Part shown: piece after piece, positions 54,097-63,823 of the stretch
Numbering within the stretch: position 1 is the stretch's first letter
How the letters are laid out: each line of letters opens with the position of its first letter
DNA from: Marinomonas lutimaris
GTDB lineage: Bacteria > Pseudomonadota > Gammaproteobacteria > Pseudomonadales > Marinomonadaceae
Assembly: GCF_019426345.1 (NCBI RefSeq)
Contig: NZ_JAHLLW010000001.1
Span: 434,001-498,000 of the forward strand
Direction of reading: 5' to 3'
DNA length: 64,000 nt
Program-made: the position numbers and the translations under genes
Notes under the pieces: model-generated
What the model saw: the letters and a program-made list of their open reading frames with translations, nothing else
Databases searched by the model: none
Told to the model about the DNA's origin: nothing

Positions 54097-55038
54097 ATGA
54101 ACCGTTCGGCGAATACCAATGCCGTATTACTATTGTTGCTATGCACGTTTTTTTGGGGAGCTTGTTTTCCTGTTGGTAAGCATGCGTTGGGAGAAGTGCA
54201 CGCGCTGACTTTGGTCATTTGGCGTTTTGCCATTGCTGCTGTTTGTTTGTTTATTTATGCCAAGTGGAAAAACATGTCGATGCCTAGCTTAACGGCAAAA
54301 CAATGGGCGTGGGCGATTGGCGTTTCTATCATTGGTGTTGGTGGATTGAATCTGGGTTTGTTTACTGGTTTGGCGCAAACAGATGCCAGCAATGGCGCCT
54401 TGATCATGGCGCTTAGTCCCTTGGCCACGTCTTTGATTGGCTCTTTGTTGCAACGCAAACTGCCAGCACGCGGTGCGGTTTTTAGTTTGGTGGTTTGTTT
54501 ATCCGGCGTGTTGCTGGTGTTAACCAATGGCGAGCTAAAACGCTTGTTGGGTTTTGAGTTTAATCACGGTGATCAAATGATCTTTTTGGGTATGCTGTGC
54601 TGGAGTCTTTATACCTATTTAACGCAAGGTGTGAGCCGCTGGATGCCAATGATTCCTTATACTCTAGTTGGCATGCTATCAGGGCTAGGTGTGATCTCTT
54701 TGGTCACGGCTTTTAGTGCTGAGGTTCATCCACTGCAAGAAAGTTTAGCGATTAGTGGTTATGTGTTGGGTGATTTATTGTTCATCGGTGTGTTTGGTAC
54801 TGTTGGTGGTTACTTGTTGTGGATTTCTGGCGTTAAACAGCTAGGTGCGGCGAACGCTTCGTTGTTCTTTAATTTTGTCCCTGTCTTTGCGGCGTTGACG
54901 GCATTTGCTTACGGTCAAACTGTAACAAGCTTGCAGCTATTAGGAGTAGCGATTGTGATTGCCGGTTTGTTACTGCCAAGAATCGTTAAATGGCAGCAAC
55001 AGCGTTTTAATCGCCAAGAAGCTACATCGGTTAATTAA
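54097..55038 (+). CDS. EamA family transporter
   Basis: A 313-residue inner-membrane protein with ten hydrophobic segments in two EamA (DMT) repeats, TFFWGACFPVGKHAL and GTVGGYLLWISGVKQLGAANASLFFNFVPVFAAL. It is probably an exporter of a metabolite or amino acid. The start at 54097 has GGAG six bases upstream; the frame is open earlier but without a start site. The divergent LysR gene is its likely regulator. Confidence 0.9.
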   Translation: MNRSANTNAVLLLLLCTFFWGACFPVGKHALGEVHALTLVIWRFAIAAVCLFIYAKWKNMSMPSLTAKQWAWAIGVSIIGVGGLNLGLFTGLAQTDASNGALIMALSPLATSLIGSLLQRKLPARGAVFSLVVCLSGVLLVLTNGELKRLLGFEFNHGDQMIFLGMLCWSLYTYLTQGVSRWMPMIPYTLVGMLSGLGVISLVTAFSAEVHPLQESLAISGYVLGDLLFIGVFGTVGGYLLWISGVKQLGAANASLFFNFVPVFAALTAFAYGQTVTSLQLLGVAIVIAGLLLPRIVKWQQQRFNRQEATSVN

Positions 55039-55067
55039 ACTTTCAATCAGAAGGTAAAAAGTAGAAA

Positions 55068-56621
55068 TTACAGCGATTCAATGTTTTCCAAACACCATTC
55101 GGCTCTTTCTAAGACGGCGTGCTTTTGCGCGTCGTCTTGCTTATCCCAATTGCCGTAAATCATACCTATGCGATGATTTTTCGCCAGGCGTTCTCGATGC
55201 TTCACCATGAAGCGCCAATATAAGCTGTTGAGAGGGCAAGATTCTTCGCTGGTTTTCTCTTTTACCTTGTAATGACAATTACCGCAGTAATCGCTCATTT
55301 TCTGCATATAACTTCCGCTTGCCGCGTAAGGTTTGGAGGCAATCCAACCGCCATCGGCAAATTGGCTCATGCCGCGCGTATTGGGCAACTCCACCCATTC
55401 CAAGGCGTCTACGTAAATGCCTAAATACCATTCGTCGACTTGCTGCGGCTGAATTTCGGTTAATAAGCAAAAGTTGCCCGTCACCATCAAGCGTTGAATA
55501 TGATGCGCATAAGCATAATCGAGAGACTGTCCAATGGCGCTGGCAAGGCATTTCATCTTAGTCTGCCCGTTCCAGAAATAGCTGGGCAAATCTCGCTCAG
55601 CGTTTAGGGCATTTTGTTGTTGGTAATCAGGCATATTGATCCAATACATGCCACGCACATATTCGCGCCAGCCGAGGATTTGCCGCACGAAGCCTTCGAT
55701 TTGAGCGATGTCGATATTGTCGTTTTCTTGATAAGCCGCAATAGCGGCTTTTATCACATGCTTTGGGCTGATCAATTTCGCATTGAGGGCAAAAGACAGA
55801 CGTGAATGGTACAAGCTCCAACTGTGCGGTGTTTGGTTAGTCATGGCGTCTTGAAAACGGCCAAAATTCGGCAGCAAATGCTCGCAGAAAAAGGTGAGTA
55901 AATTCAGCGCGTCTTGGCTGGTGACAGGCCAAAGTAAATCGGATTCTGCTTTGCCAAGGGAAGGAATATTGTGACGTTGAATGCGTTCAAGTAAATGTGT
56001 CACATCATGCTGAAAACACAAGGGCGCTGGAATGTCGTCGAGATCTTTTGCTTTGAGTTTATTGCGATTGGCGCTGTCGTAGTTCCATTGTCCGCCTTCA
56101 GGTTCTCTTTCATCGGCCATCAATATGTTAAAGCGCTGGCGCATTTTACGGTAAAAATGCTCCATACGAACGGTGCTTTTTGCCTGGAAAAAGTTAGGTA
56201 TCTCGTTGAATGGTAATAAGAAGTGCTCGCTATCGATCATCCTAATTTTGGGCTTTGGGTTGCTCGCGATCAACTGATGATATTGCTGTAAGACGCGATA
56301 TTCATCAGGACGTTGCAGTTCTACATGGTCAATATTATGTTGTTTGGCGAGGCTTAAAATCACTTCTTCTAGGCTCTGATTTTGAGTGTCATCCAAAGTG
56401 AGGTAACACACGTCATGACCGTTCTCTTTTAAGGCGCTGGCAAAGCGTTCCATGGCAAGGAAAAACGCACACAGCTTTTGAATGTGATGTGTGACATAGG
56501 TGGCTTCTGGGTGCAGTTCAGCGATCAGATATAGCACACCTTTATCTTGTGCTTTAAACCAAGAGTGAGCGGCGTTTAATTGATCGCCAAGAATAACGCG
56601 CAGCGTGTGAAACTGTTTCAT
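55068..56621 (-). CDS. Iron-sulfur cryptochrome/(6-4) photolyase (FeS-BCP family)
   Basis: A 517-residue flavoprotein related to PhrB of Agrobacterium, a (6-4) photolyase. The N-terminal antenna domain ([16 protein letters not shown]) is characteristic. Four cysteines at 358, 446, 449 and 462 (spacings 88, 3 and 13) fit the [4Fe-4S] ligands of that family exactly. The last two-thirds are the FAD-binding helical domain ([26 protein letters not shown]). Start ATG 56621 has AAGGAAG upstream and overlaps the previous stop by four bases. Light-driven DNA repair is likely; a photoreceptor role is possible. Confidence 0.92.
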   Translation of the reverse strand: MKQFHTLRVILGDQLNAAHSWFKAQDKGVLYLIAELHPEATYVTHHIQKLCAFFLAMERFASALKENGHDVCYLTLDDTQNQSLEEVILSLAKQHNIDHVELQRPDEYRVLQQYHQLIASNPKPKIRMIDSEHFLLPFNEIPNFFQAKSTVRMEHFYRKMRQRFNILMADEREPEGGQWNYDSANRNKLKAKDLDDIPAPLCFQHDVTHLLERIQRHNIPSLGKAESDLLWPVTSQDALNLLTFFCEHLLPNFGRFQDAMTNQTPHSWSLYHSRLSFALNAKLISPKHVIKAAIAAYQENDNIDIAQIEGFVRQILGWREYVRGMYWINMPDYQQQNALNAERDLPSYFWNGQTKMKCLASAIGQSLDYAYAHHIQRLMVTGNFCLLTEIQPQQVDEWYLGIYVDALEWVELPNTRGMSQFADGGWIASKPYAASGSYMQKMSDYCGNCHYKVKEKTSEESCPLNSLYWRFMVKHRERLAKNHRIGMIYGNWDKQDDAQKHAVLERAEWCLENIESL

Positions 56622-58141
56622 GAAGACTTCCTTGGTTGCGATTGTCTGGATTTTGCCCGACTCTTCGAACGAACATGGGTTGCTAAAATACGCTGTTTTT
56701 CTTGTTGTACATTTGGCTGTTCCCGATACCCCCAAAGGCGATCACGGGCTTCTTTTGAAGCTTCTTTAAGGCTGACAATGGGCGCCGGATAGTTTTCACT
56801 AATTTTGAATTGATATAAGGCTTCTTCCATTGGTGACATTTCCCAAGGAGAGTGTATCAACGGAGCAGGTACTTCAGCCAATTCCGGCACCCAACGGCGA
56901 ATAAACTCGCCATCTGGATCTTGGTCTTGAGACTGTTTTACGGGGTTATAAATTCGAATGGCATTTGAGCCAGTGACGCCAGCTTGCATTTGAAATTGTG
57001 GGTAGTGAATCCCCGGCTCAAAATCGAGAAACAATCTTGCTAGGTGATGCACGCCAAAGCGCCAATCAATATTTAAGTGATGACATAGAAAGCTGACGAG
57101 CATGGCGCGCATGCGAAAATTAATGTAACCCGTTTTATGCAAAGCTCGCATACAAGCATCAACAATTGGATAACCCGTTTGACCTTGTTGCCAAGCAATT
57201 AAGTCTGCTTCGACTTGATCATCTTGCCTATAAGGGAAGTGGGCGTAAGCTCGATTAACATGCTGAAATTCCATGCGGCATTCGCTTTCGAATTTTTGCA
57301 TGAAATGGCAGTGCCAATGTAATCGAGAGCTGAGTGCGATGAGCGTACGTTTCCAGCCAGCCGTTTTCCAGCGAGACAGCAGGTCTTGATAGACTTCTTT
57401 TATGCTGATATTTCCCCACGCTAAATAGGGCGACAGCCGAGTGCAAGCTGATCGACTACTAAGAGGACTGGAAATAGACCGATAATAGTCTTTGCCGCGC
57501 CCTTCATAGAAGCTGTCTAAGGTTTTCCACGCCAATGTTGGACCGCCTGTTTGAATACCTTTTTGGGGTGTTTGCCATGGGGCTGGAATCGTAAGCGTTG
57601 GCGTGTTTATCTCATACCAAGTTATCGCTTCAAGTTCGATGTTTGCCAAGGGCGCGCGCATGACTTTTTGCCAATCTTCATCCCAGTTTTTTCTGTTATC
57701 GAGTGGTCGTATCACTGCGCCAGTTGGAGATTCGTGCCAAGATATATTGCGTTGCTGACACCAAGATTTAACCGCTATATCGCGCTGAAAGGTGAGCCCA
57801 ATGCCAATTTCTTCACTACTGAATAATGCTTCAAACTGCGTGGTTGCATGGAGCACCTCAAGAGCCGGTAAGGCTTCTTGCCAAACAATATGTATGTGTC
57901 CACCATATTCGGCGAGTTGACGATTCATATCGTCTAAAGATTGCCAGACAAAGCGCCAGTGGCGCTCACTGTAATGCGGATCAGTGATAAGGCTAGGTTC
58001 AAAGATGTATAGCAAAATAATGGGTCTGTTTTGCGCAATGGCCGATGCAAGAGGCAGATGATCGCTTAAGCGCAAATCTCGCTTAAGCCAAACAACAACA
58101 GGTTTTACAGCAATATTTTCAGTCATTTGGTGGTTGCTCAT
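56618..58141 (-). CDS. Cryptochrome/deoxyribodipyrimidine photolyase, second type
   Basis: A 507-residue protein with the photolyase antenna domain ([20 protein letters not shown]) and FAD-binding domain ([57 protein letters not shown]). It has no four-cysteine cluster. Its subclass cannot be assigned by eye; it may be a CPD photolyase or an animal-like (6-4) type. A basic C-terminal tail of about 25 residues ([17 protein letters not shown]) could bind DNA. Overlaps Cry-DASH by four bases and the FeS-BCP gene by four. Confidence 0.88.
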   Translation of the reverse strand: MSNHQMTENIAVKPVVVWLKRDLRLSDHLPLASAIAQNRPIILLYIFEPSLITDPHYSERHWRFVWQSLDDMNRQLAEYGGHIHIVWQEALPALEVLHATTQFEALFSSEEIGIGLTFQRDIAVKSWCQQRNISWHESPTGAVIRPLDNRKNWDEDWQKVMRAPLANIELEAITWYEINTPTLTIPAPWQTPQKGIQTGGPTLAWKTLDSFYEGRGKDYYRSISSPLSSRSACTRLSPYLAWGNISIKEVYQDLLSRWKTAGWKRTLIALSSRLHWHCHFMQKFESECRMEFQHVNRAYAHFPYRQDDQVEADLIAWQQGQTGYPIVDACMRALHKTGYINFRMRAMLVSFLCHHLNIDWRFGVHHLARLFLDFEPGIHYPQFQMQAGVTGSNAIRIYNPVKQSQDQDPDGEFIRRWVPELAEVPAPLIHSPWEMSPMEEALYQFKISENYPAPIVSLKEASKEARDRLWGYREQPNVQQEKQRILATHVRSKSRAKSRQSQPRKSS

Positions 58142-59457
58142 CCGGTCGGATAAATCGGCCAGTCAGCCGCATCGACTGAATCCAATTGTGTATCGTAGAC
58201 TTGGCCTTGCCATTTATGAATAAAATGCTGGTTTGGGTCGTATTGTTCGGTTTGCTTTTGCAAATTGAAGTGACGGCCACCTCTTGGGTCTGCTCCGACG
58301 CCCGCGATGTATTGCCAATTGCCCCAGTTTGAGCCAACACTGTAGTCGATCAATTGTTCTTCAAAATAGGCGGCGCCATAACGCCAATCTATGCCTAATT
58401 CATAGATCAAACAGCTGGCGGCAATTTGGCGACCTCGGTTGCTCATAAAGCCCGTTTCATTTAGTTGTTTCATACAAGCGTTCACCAATGGATAAGGCGT
58501 ATTACCTTGACTCCATTTTCTAAAACGCTCTGCGTAATAACTGCCTTGGTTTTGCTTTTCTGTTAAGCCACCGGGCAAGAAAAGTTGCTTGCCGTAACGA
58601 GTCGCATACCAATGAAAATACTCGCGCCACAGCAGTTCGAAATAAATCCAATAGGTTGATTCGCTTGCACCATTATCTCGCTCGTAAACGTCTATACTGG
58701 CTTTGATTTGTCTGGCAGACAAACTGCCTTGAGCCAACCATGGCGAAAACTTAGTGGAGTTTTCCCAGCCGTCTAATTCGTTACGTGTTTCTTTATAAAG
58801 GCTTGGGAGATTGGTTGAGAAGTAATCGCTCAGCTGATCTATTGCGGCTTGCTCTCCGCCTTTGAATGCGCAGCTGTCGTCTATTTGCTTAAGCTTCAAA
58901 GGACGAATGCGTTGAATGTCGAAATCCGGTGCTGGTGGTAGTTCTTGCAAGGCAGGTAAGGGCGTAAAAGTGTTTAAGCTCTCAACTAATCGACGGAATT
59001 TTGAAAAAGAATCCGGTAAATACGTTACATCAAATGGCAGCTGAGATGTCGAAAATAAGCTCAAACCATGGTCCAGATGAATACGCACGTCAGGGTATCG
59101 GCTGGCGATCCGCTTGAGTGTTTGTTGCTCGTCCCAACCGCCATGATGATTACGATATAGATGTGAAATTGGTACTTCGTTGAGAAGTAAATTTAAGCTG
59201 GTGGCCGCATCCATGGAACTGACGAATAAAGTTTGCCCCAAGGCTTGTAACTGCAGCGCTAAATCTTGAAGACCTTGATCTAAAAATCGTCGGCGATTGG
59301 CAGACATGCCTTGCGTTGCATATCGGCTAGGGCGATTGTTATGAGGCTCATCGCAATAAAGGCAGACAAGGTAATCGACCTCCTGAACTGCTCTCCATAG
59401 CATGTTCTGATCTGCACAGCGCAAATCATCTCCGAACCAAATCACACCTAGCTTCAT
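58138..59457 (-). CDS. Cryptochrome DASH
   Basis: A 439-residue protein starting [21 protein letters not shown] with the DASH pattern [23 protein letters not shown] and [57 protein letters not shown] proteins repair single-stranded cyclobutane dimers and bind folate (MTHF). It is the first gene of the photolyase operon; the two following genes overlap it stepwise. The PhnA-like gene is divergent. Confidence 0.94.
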   Translation of the reverse strand: MKLGVIWFGDDLRCADQNMLWRAVQEVDYLVCLYCDEPHNNRPSRYATQGMSANRRRFLDQGLQDLALQLQALGQTLFVSSMDAATSLNLLLNEVPISHLYRNHHGGWDEQQTLKRIASRYPDVRIHLDHGLSLFSTSQLPFDVTYLPDSFSKFRRLVESLNTFTPLPALQELPPAPDFDIQRIRPLKLKQIDDSCAFKGGEQAAIDQLSDYFSTNLPSLYKETRNELDGWENSTKFSPWLAQGSLSARQIKASIDVYERDNGASESTYWIYFELLWREYFHWYATRYGKQLFLPGGLTEKQNQGSYYAERFRKWSQGNTPYPLVNACMKQLNETGFMSNRGRQIAASCLIYELGIDWRYGAAYFEEQLIDYSVGSNWGNWQYIAGVGADPRGGRHFNLQKQTEQYDPNQHFIHKWQGQVYDTQLDSVDAADWPIYPTG

Positions 59458-59682
59458 TACAAATTCCTATTTATTTGAGTCAATTAACCTTAGTACGTAT
59501 TTAAGAGAACATTGGTTTAAATAAGATGCAAATCTGCTTTGTATTGATCATTTCGGATGGTTTTGCTTTAAAGACTGAATACCGTCTAATTAAATTATTT
59601 TTATTGGCAAGCAAAAACCATAACGAAAATAGGGTTATAATGCGTGAAATTTTCCCGTTTACGTTAGAAGGTAGTGATAAAT

Positions 59683-60021
59683 ATGAGTCTTCCAAATTGC
59701 CCAAAATGCGATTCCGCTTACGTGTATGAAGATCAAGCTATGTTGATTTGCCCAGAGTGCGCGCATGAATGGAACCCAAATGAAGTTGTGGTTGATGAAG
59801 ATGCGCTCATTATCAAAGACATGGGCGGCAACTTATTGCAAGAAGGCGATAAAGTGACGTTGGCGAAAGACCTGAAAGTAAAAGGCTCTTCTCAAGTGCT
59901 AAAAATCGGCACTAAAGCGACTATTAAACGCCTTGTCGATGGCGACCACGATATTGATTGCAAATTAGATGGCGGCGGCGAAATGATGCTGAAATCTCAG
60001 TTCGTGAAGAAATCTTCCTAA
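59683..60021 (+). CDS. phnA: PhnA/YjdM-like zinc ribbon protein
   Basis: A 112-residue protein with a zinc ribbon ([25 protein letters not shown]) and a PhnA C-terminal domain ([34 protein letters not shown]). The name comes from alkylphosphonate use but the function is not settled. It could also start at GTG 59674. A strong terminator follows. Confidence 0.9.
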   Translation: MSLPNCPKCDSAYVYEDQAMLICPECAHEWNPNEVVVDEDALIIKDMGGNLLQEGDKVTLAKDLKVKGSSQVLKIGTKATIKRLVDGDHDIDCKLDGGGEMMLKSQFVKKSS

Positions 60022-60062
60022 ATAGCTAACCTGCGATTTAACGATAGAACTTCTTCAAAATG

Positions 60063-60099
60063 AAAACCGCCTTCTGGCTCAGTCAGGAGGCGGTTTTTT
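60063..60099 (+). terminator. Terminator after the PhnA-like gene
   Basis: A 14-bp stem (60063-60076 with 60084-60097, one G-T pair) with a seven-base loop and a T-run. Confidence 0.93.
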
Positions 60100-60132
60100 T
60101 ATGCTTTATAGCTTAAGCAGAATGTATAACGT

Positions 60133-61056
60133 CTAGCTTTTCATAGCTGCTCGACAGAGCAAATGCTGACGCCATTTGGCGAATCGAATATTGCCAATAA
60201 TGGTACCAGTTAAAATCAGTACTAAGGCAATGGTTAATCCTAGCGTCCATTGTTCGCCAAAAATAGGTACGGCCAACACGCTGGCAAACACAGGAACTAA
60301 GGCCATCAATCCACCCATTTTAGTAGCACCTAAAATATGCACGGCACGTCCGTAAAATACCATTTGTACTGTGGTTGCCATCACGCCTTGGTAGAAAGCC
60401 TGTAAACCAATCATTTCCCAAGAAGCATCTGTCAAATGATGTGGCAAAAACAAGATATACGCAGGGGTAAAGAGCAGGGTTGTGACAGCAATAATGCCTA
60501 ATGTTGCTTGCCAAGGCGCAAACTTCCAACGACGTAACAGCACAGTGAAAATTCCCCAAAAGACGCAGGCGATTACAAAGCTGATATCTCCTAGCCAATA
60601 AGATGCGCCTGATAGCATGGTTTCAGCTAGTAAGGCGAGAATGCCTAAACTGCTTATTAAAATGCCAATCCAAGACGCCCTAGTGTGACGCTCATTTGCT
60701 AAAAAGTAAGCTAACACTGCGATCATGATCGGCATTAAACCTGGTAATAAAAGAGCTGCGTGTGTTGCTGGCGCATGCTGAAAGCCATTAAATACAAATA
60801 AAGCGTAAGCCAAACCACCAATACTGCCTAACGCAAACATACGCCATTGCAAGATGGTTTTACGGTGTTGCCAAATAAACGGAAAAAACAACACAAATGC
60901 GGTGCCAAAGCGCACCATCATCATGTCTGGTAAGGCTAAAGCTCCCAAAGCGCCCGCTTTCGACACCAAGATAAAACCTGTCCATATAGCAACAGCTGCT
61001 AACGCGTACGCTACGCCAGCAATTGGTAATGAGGATTCTACATTTGATCTATTCAT
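60133..61056 (-). CDS. EamA family transporter, second
   Basis: A 307-residue inner-membrane protein with ten hydrophobic segments and two EamA repeats (YALAAVAIWTGFILVSKAGALG; GQFQHAPATHAALL; LGATKMGGLMALVPVFASVLAVP). A metabolite exporter is likely. It is divergent from a LysR gene, with a palindrome between them. Confidence 0.9.
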   Translation of the reverse strand: MNRSNVESSLPIAGVAYALAAVAIWTGFILVSKAGALGALALPDMMMVRFGTAFVLFFPFIWQHRKTILQWRMFALGSIGGLAYALFVFNGFQHAPATHAALLLPGLMPIMIAVLAYFLANERHTRASWIGILISSLGILALLAETMLSGASYWLGDISFVIACVFWGIFTVLLRRWKFAPWQATLGIIAVTTLLFTPAYILFLPHHLTDASWEMIGLQAFYQGVMATTVQMVFYGRAVHILGATKMGGLMALVPVFASVLAVPIFGEQWTLGLTIALVLILTGTIIGNIRFAKWRQHLLCRAAMKS

Positions 61057-61099
61057 TTCTTTATCCTCTCGGTTTTGATTTTTTTCCAGTATAGGGTTA

Positions 61100-61134
61100 T
61101 TGTTCTTTCATTAATAATGAATAATAAAGAACAA
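61100..61134. promoter_or_regulatory. Nine-base inverted repeat, candidate LysR operator
   Basis: TTGTTCTTT at 61100-61108 and AAAGAACAA at 61126-61134 are exact inverse copies with a 17-base spacer that itself contains CATTAATAATG. It lies between the second EamA start (61056) and the LysR start (61166), in the position of a shared control site. Confidence 0.55.
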
Positions 61135-61165
61135 AGCCTTCATTAAATATGAAAGAGACGGCGAC

Positions 61166-62029
61166 ATGGATATTTCAGATCTGATTGTTTTTAAGGCTGT
61201 GGTAGAACACAAAGGCGTTACCCGAGCCGCAGAAGCTTTGCATCGAGTGCCCTCGAATGTCACTGCACGACTTAAAAAACTAGAAGGTGAACTCAATGTT
61301 GACCTCTTTTTACGAGAAAATAATCGCCTGTCTGTCACCTCGGCGGGACTGAGATTATTGGATTACACCGATAAAATTCTGCAGCTACAAAAAAGTGCCA
61401 TTGCCGAGCTAACTCAAGCAGAACCTTCGGGATTATTACGATTGGGTTCCATGGAAAGCAGTGCTGCTTCGCGATTGCCCAATGTACTTTCCCGTTATCA
61501 CGATACTTATCCTGCGGTCCAGATTGAACTGATGACCTCTGCTTCCATGCCGCTAATCGAGCGAGTATTGGAAGGGGAGTTGGATCTAGTGATGTCAGCT
61601 GATCCACCAGATGATCCAAGGCTATCTTGTGTGCACTGCTATGACGAAGAGTTGGTACTTATCATGCCCGCAGCTTGGGGCGACCAACCAGAGTTGCCCG
61701 ATTCGCTCACCATGGTGGGTTACAACAAGGGGTGCTCCTATCGAGGTCGACTAGAAAAATGGCTCAAAAGGCAAGAACACACTTGCGAGCGCATTATCGA
61801 AATTCCTAGTTATTACACCATGATCAGCTGCGTCATCGCCGGAATGGGCATCGGCATGGTGCCGCGCTCACTCTTGTCATTACATAAAACCGAAGGGCTG
61901 GCTTTCCGAACGGTTGATCAGGATATAGCCCATGCGCCAACTTACTTGGTTTCCCGCAAAGACAACCCTTCAAGCGCAATCAGTGCGTTTGTGGAATGTA
62001 CCTTGGGGTTACCAGAGCAGGTAGTTTGA
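61166..62029 (+). CDS. LysR family regulator, second
   Basis: A 287-residue LysR regulator: helix-turn-helix DLIVFKAVVEHKGVTRAAEALHRVPSNVTARLKKLEGEL at about 4-45, then the co-inducer domain. It probably controls the divergent EamA gene. GAGACGG lies just before the start. Confidence 0.93.
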   Translation: MDISDLIVFKAVVEHKGVTRAAEALHRVPSNVTARLKKLEGELNVDLFLRENNRLSVTSAGLRLLDYTDKILQLQKSAIAELTQAEPSGLLRLGSMESSAASRLPNVLSRYHDTYPAVQIELMTSASMPLIERVLEGELDLVMSADPPDDPRLSCVHCYDEELVLIMPAAWGDQPELPDSLTMVGYNKGCSYRGRLEKWLKRQEHTCERIIEIPSYYTMISCVIAGMGIGMVPRSLLSLHKTEGLAFRTVDQDIAHAPTYLVSRKDNPSSAISAFVECTLGLPEQVV

Positions 62030-62035
62030 AACAGT

Positions 62036-62536
62036 TTAAAGCGCTTTGACCATAACTGCTTTATCAACACCCTTATCGTTCAAACTATGTATCACCTCGA
62101 AGCCGTATTTCAAATACAGGCGAATATTGTGCTGTTCGCACTGCAAATACAAAGAAGTGATCTGTTGAGTTTTAGCGTGCTTCAAAGCCTGTTGTAACAC
62201 TGTTGTGGCGTAGCCTCTGCCGCGTTTATCGGCTGGCACAAAAACGCCTCCAAGCCAATGCTTGTAATCGGGAAATTTAGGATGTTCATGGAACTTCAGT
62301 TCCGCCACAGCAAGTAGCTCGTCATGGTCATGCAAGACAAAAGAGATGGGGAGCGCGGCTCTACTTTCCGCCACCTTTGCGACTTTTATCTCAATGTCTT
62401 CTTGTGATATTCCCTGCGTTAAATGTGCCCATTCCTCGAAATACCACTGAGCAATTGTCGGAATAAAGTGCTTCTCGTCAGCGAGGAAAGAGACCTTCAT
62501 GCGGTTATTAATTTGCTTATCCATTTCTATTTCCAC
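62036..62536 (-). CDS. GNAT family N-acetyltransferase
   Basis: A 166-residue acetyltransferase. The acetyl-CoA loop is KRGRGYATTVLQQALKHA, with the preceding beta strand LGGVFVPAD. The target is unknown. The start may be ATG 62536 or the ATG four codons later. Its stop lies seven bases from the convergent LysR stop. Confidence 0.88.
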   Translation of the reverse strand: MEIEMDKQINNRMKVSFLADEKHFIPTIAQWYFEEWAHLTQGISQEDIEIKVAKVAESRAALPISFVLHDHDELLAVAELKFHEHPKFPDYKHWLGGVFVPADKRGRGYATTVLQQALKHAKTQQITSLYLQCEQHNIRLYLKYGFEVIHSLNDKGVDKAVMVKAL

Positions 62537-62721
62537 TAGCTTCGTACATCAATCTAATCTAACCGTTTTTCCGCGCACTTTGCTATTTTTTACTGGGTAT
62601 AAGCGCTTTTTTTATAGTGCTGAAATAAGGAAAAAGAGAAAAATAGTTTTGAGTTATAATTAAATGCGTGTTTAATAAAAATGTCACTTTAATTCGTTAT
62701 ACGCACATGGAGAGCTATTTT

Positions 62722-63474
62722 ATGGGAAAAATTACCGCATCTATTCTAGTTGCCTTACCACTGTTGAGCAGTGTTACGTTTGCTGCTGAAGATACTAGTT
62801 GTACACCAAAAGAATACAATATGGCGCTGCGTTATCAGCAGCAATCTGCCGAGGTCATGGCGCTGCAGTTGCAGGCATACCAGTTTGCAACACAGCGTTT
62901 TATCCAGCTCTTAGCGAATCATCATTCAGATAAAAAACCTGCGGTGGTATTAGATCTTGATGAAACAGTGATAGACAACACGCCATTATTAGTTCGTGAT
63001 GTAAATAACTGCCACGATTACACTTCTTGGGATACTTGGAGTGATTGGGAGCAAAAAGGCGAACCGACCTTGATCCCAGGGGCTAAAGATTTCATCGACT
63101 TTGTTACACAACAAGGCGTGAAAATTTACTATATCTCAGATCGTTTTCAGGAGAACAAAGCAGACACGCTTAAGACACTGCAAAAGCTGAATGTTGCTCA
63201 AGTAAGCAGTGATAATGTGTTGTTGTATACCAAGTCGAAAGAAGCTCGTCGTGATATCGTTCGCAAAGAGCACGATATTCTTATGTTGATTGGCGATAGC
63301 CTGCATGATTTTGCTGCAGAATTTAAAAACAAGAAATCAACGGAGTATCAACGTGGATTGGTTGCCAAAGAAGCAGCCCATTTTGGTAACGACTGGATCG
63401 TGATGCCCAATGCTTCGTACGGTTCTTGGTCGAAGTCTGAGCTAAAAACGTGGAATGAAAAAGCCGCAAAATAA
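62722..63474 (+). CDS. HAD superfamily acid phosphatase, e(P4)-type
   Basis: A 250-residue exported phosphatase. A signal peptide (ending SSVTFAA) is of the ordinary type, without a lipobox, unlike the e(P4) lipoprotein. HAD motif I is DLDETVIDN near residue 77, motif II is ISDR, and the end motif IGDSLHDF. It probably cleaves nucleotides or other phosphates in the periplasm. Start ATG 62722 has GGAGAG upstream; an earlier in-frame ATG lacks a signal peptide. Confidence 0.88.
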   Translation: MGKITASILVALPLLSSVTFAAEDTSCTPKEYNMALRYQQQSAEVMALQLQAYQFATQRFIQLLANHHSDKKPAVVLDLDETVIDNTPLLVRDVNNCHDYTSWDTWSDWEQKGEPTLIPGAKDFIDFVTQQGVKIYYISDRFQENKADTLKTLQKLNVAQVSSDNVLLYTKSKEARRDIVRKEHDILMLIGDSLHDFAAEFKNKKSTEYQRGLVAKEAAHFGNDWIVMPNASYGSWSKSELKTWNEKAAK

Positions 63475-63493
63475 CGCTGAATAGAACATAAAC

Positions 63494-63529
63494 AGCCAAT
63501 ACGAATTAAGGTTTGTATTGGCTTTTTTA
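63494..63529 (+). terminator. Terminator of the phosphatase gene
   Basis: A 12-bp stem (63494-63505 with 63512-63523, one G-T pair), six-base loop and a T-run. It serves the plus-strand phosphatase. Confidence 0.92.
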
Positions 63530-63552
63530 TTCAATTTCTGTCCAAAACAGCA

Positions 63553-63807
63553 TCATTTCTCAATCCTTTCTCTTGTCTGTGTTCTGTTTGCTTCCACTTC
63601 CGCAATGGCTGCGTTTAAACGAGAAGCATTTTTAGGACTCGCCATTAAATAAGCTGTTTCTTCATAGGCCTGAAAATCTTCCAAGCTTATCAGCACAGCC
63701 GGCTTCCTGCCCTGACGAGTAATGAGTACAGGCTTATGATCGTCATTTACTTTATCAAATGTACTAGCAAGATTTGCTCTAAAAGCTGAGTAACTTAACG
63801 TATCCAT
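63553..63807 (-). CDS. Phd/YefM family antitoxin without a neighbouring toxin
   Basis: An 84-residue antitoxin. The N-terminal YSAFRANLASTFDKVNDDHKPVLITRQGRKPAVLISLEDFQAYEET is the Phd/YefM DNA-binding fold; the C-terminal tail (NAAIAEVEANRTQTRERIEK) is the toxin-neutralising part. No toxin gene follows before the terminator at 63494. An overlapping upstream gene is a decayed antitoxin of another type. It is either an orphan or acts on a toxin elsewhere. Confidence 0.88.
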   Translation of the reverse strand: MDTLSYSAFRANLASTFDKVNDDHKPVLITRQGRKPAVLISLEDFQAYEETAYLMASPKNASRLNAAIAEVEANRTQTRERIEK

Positions 63808-63823
63808 ATTTTACTCCTGCAAG

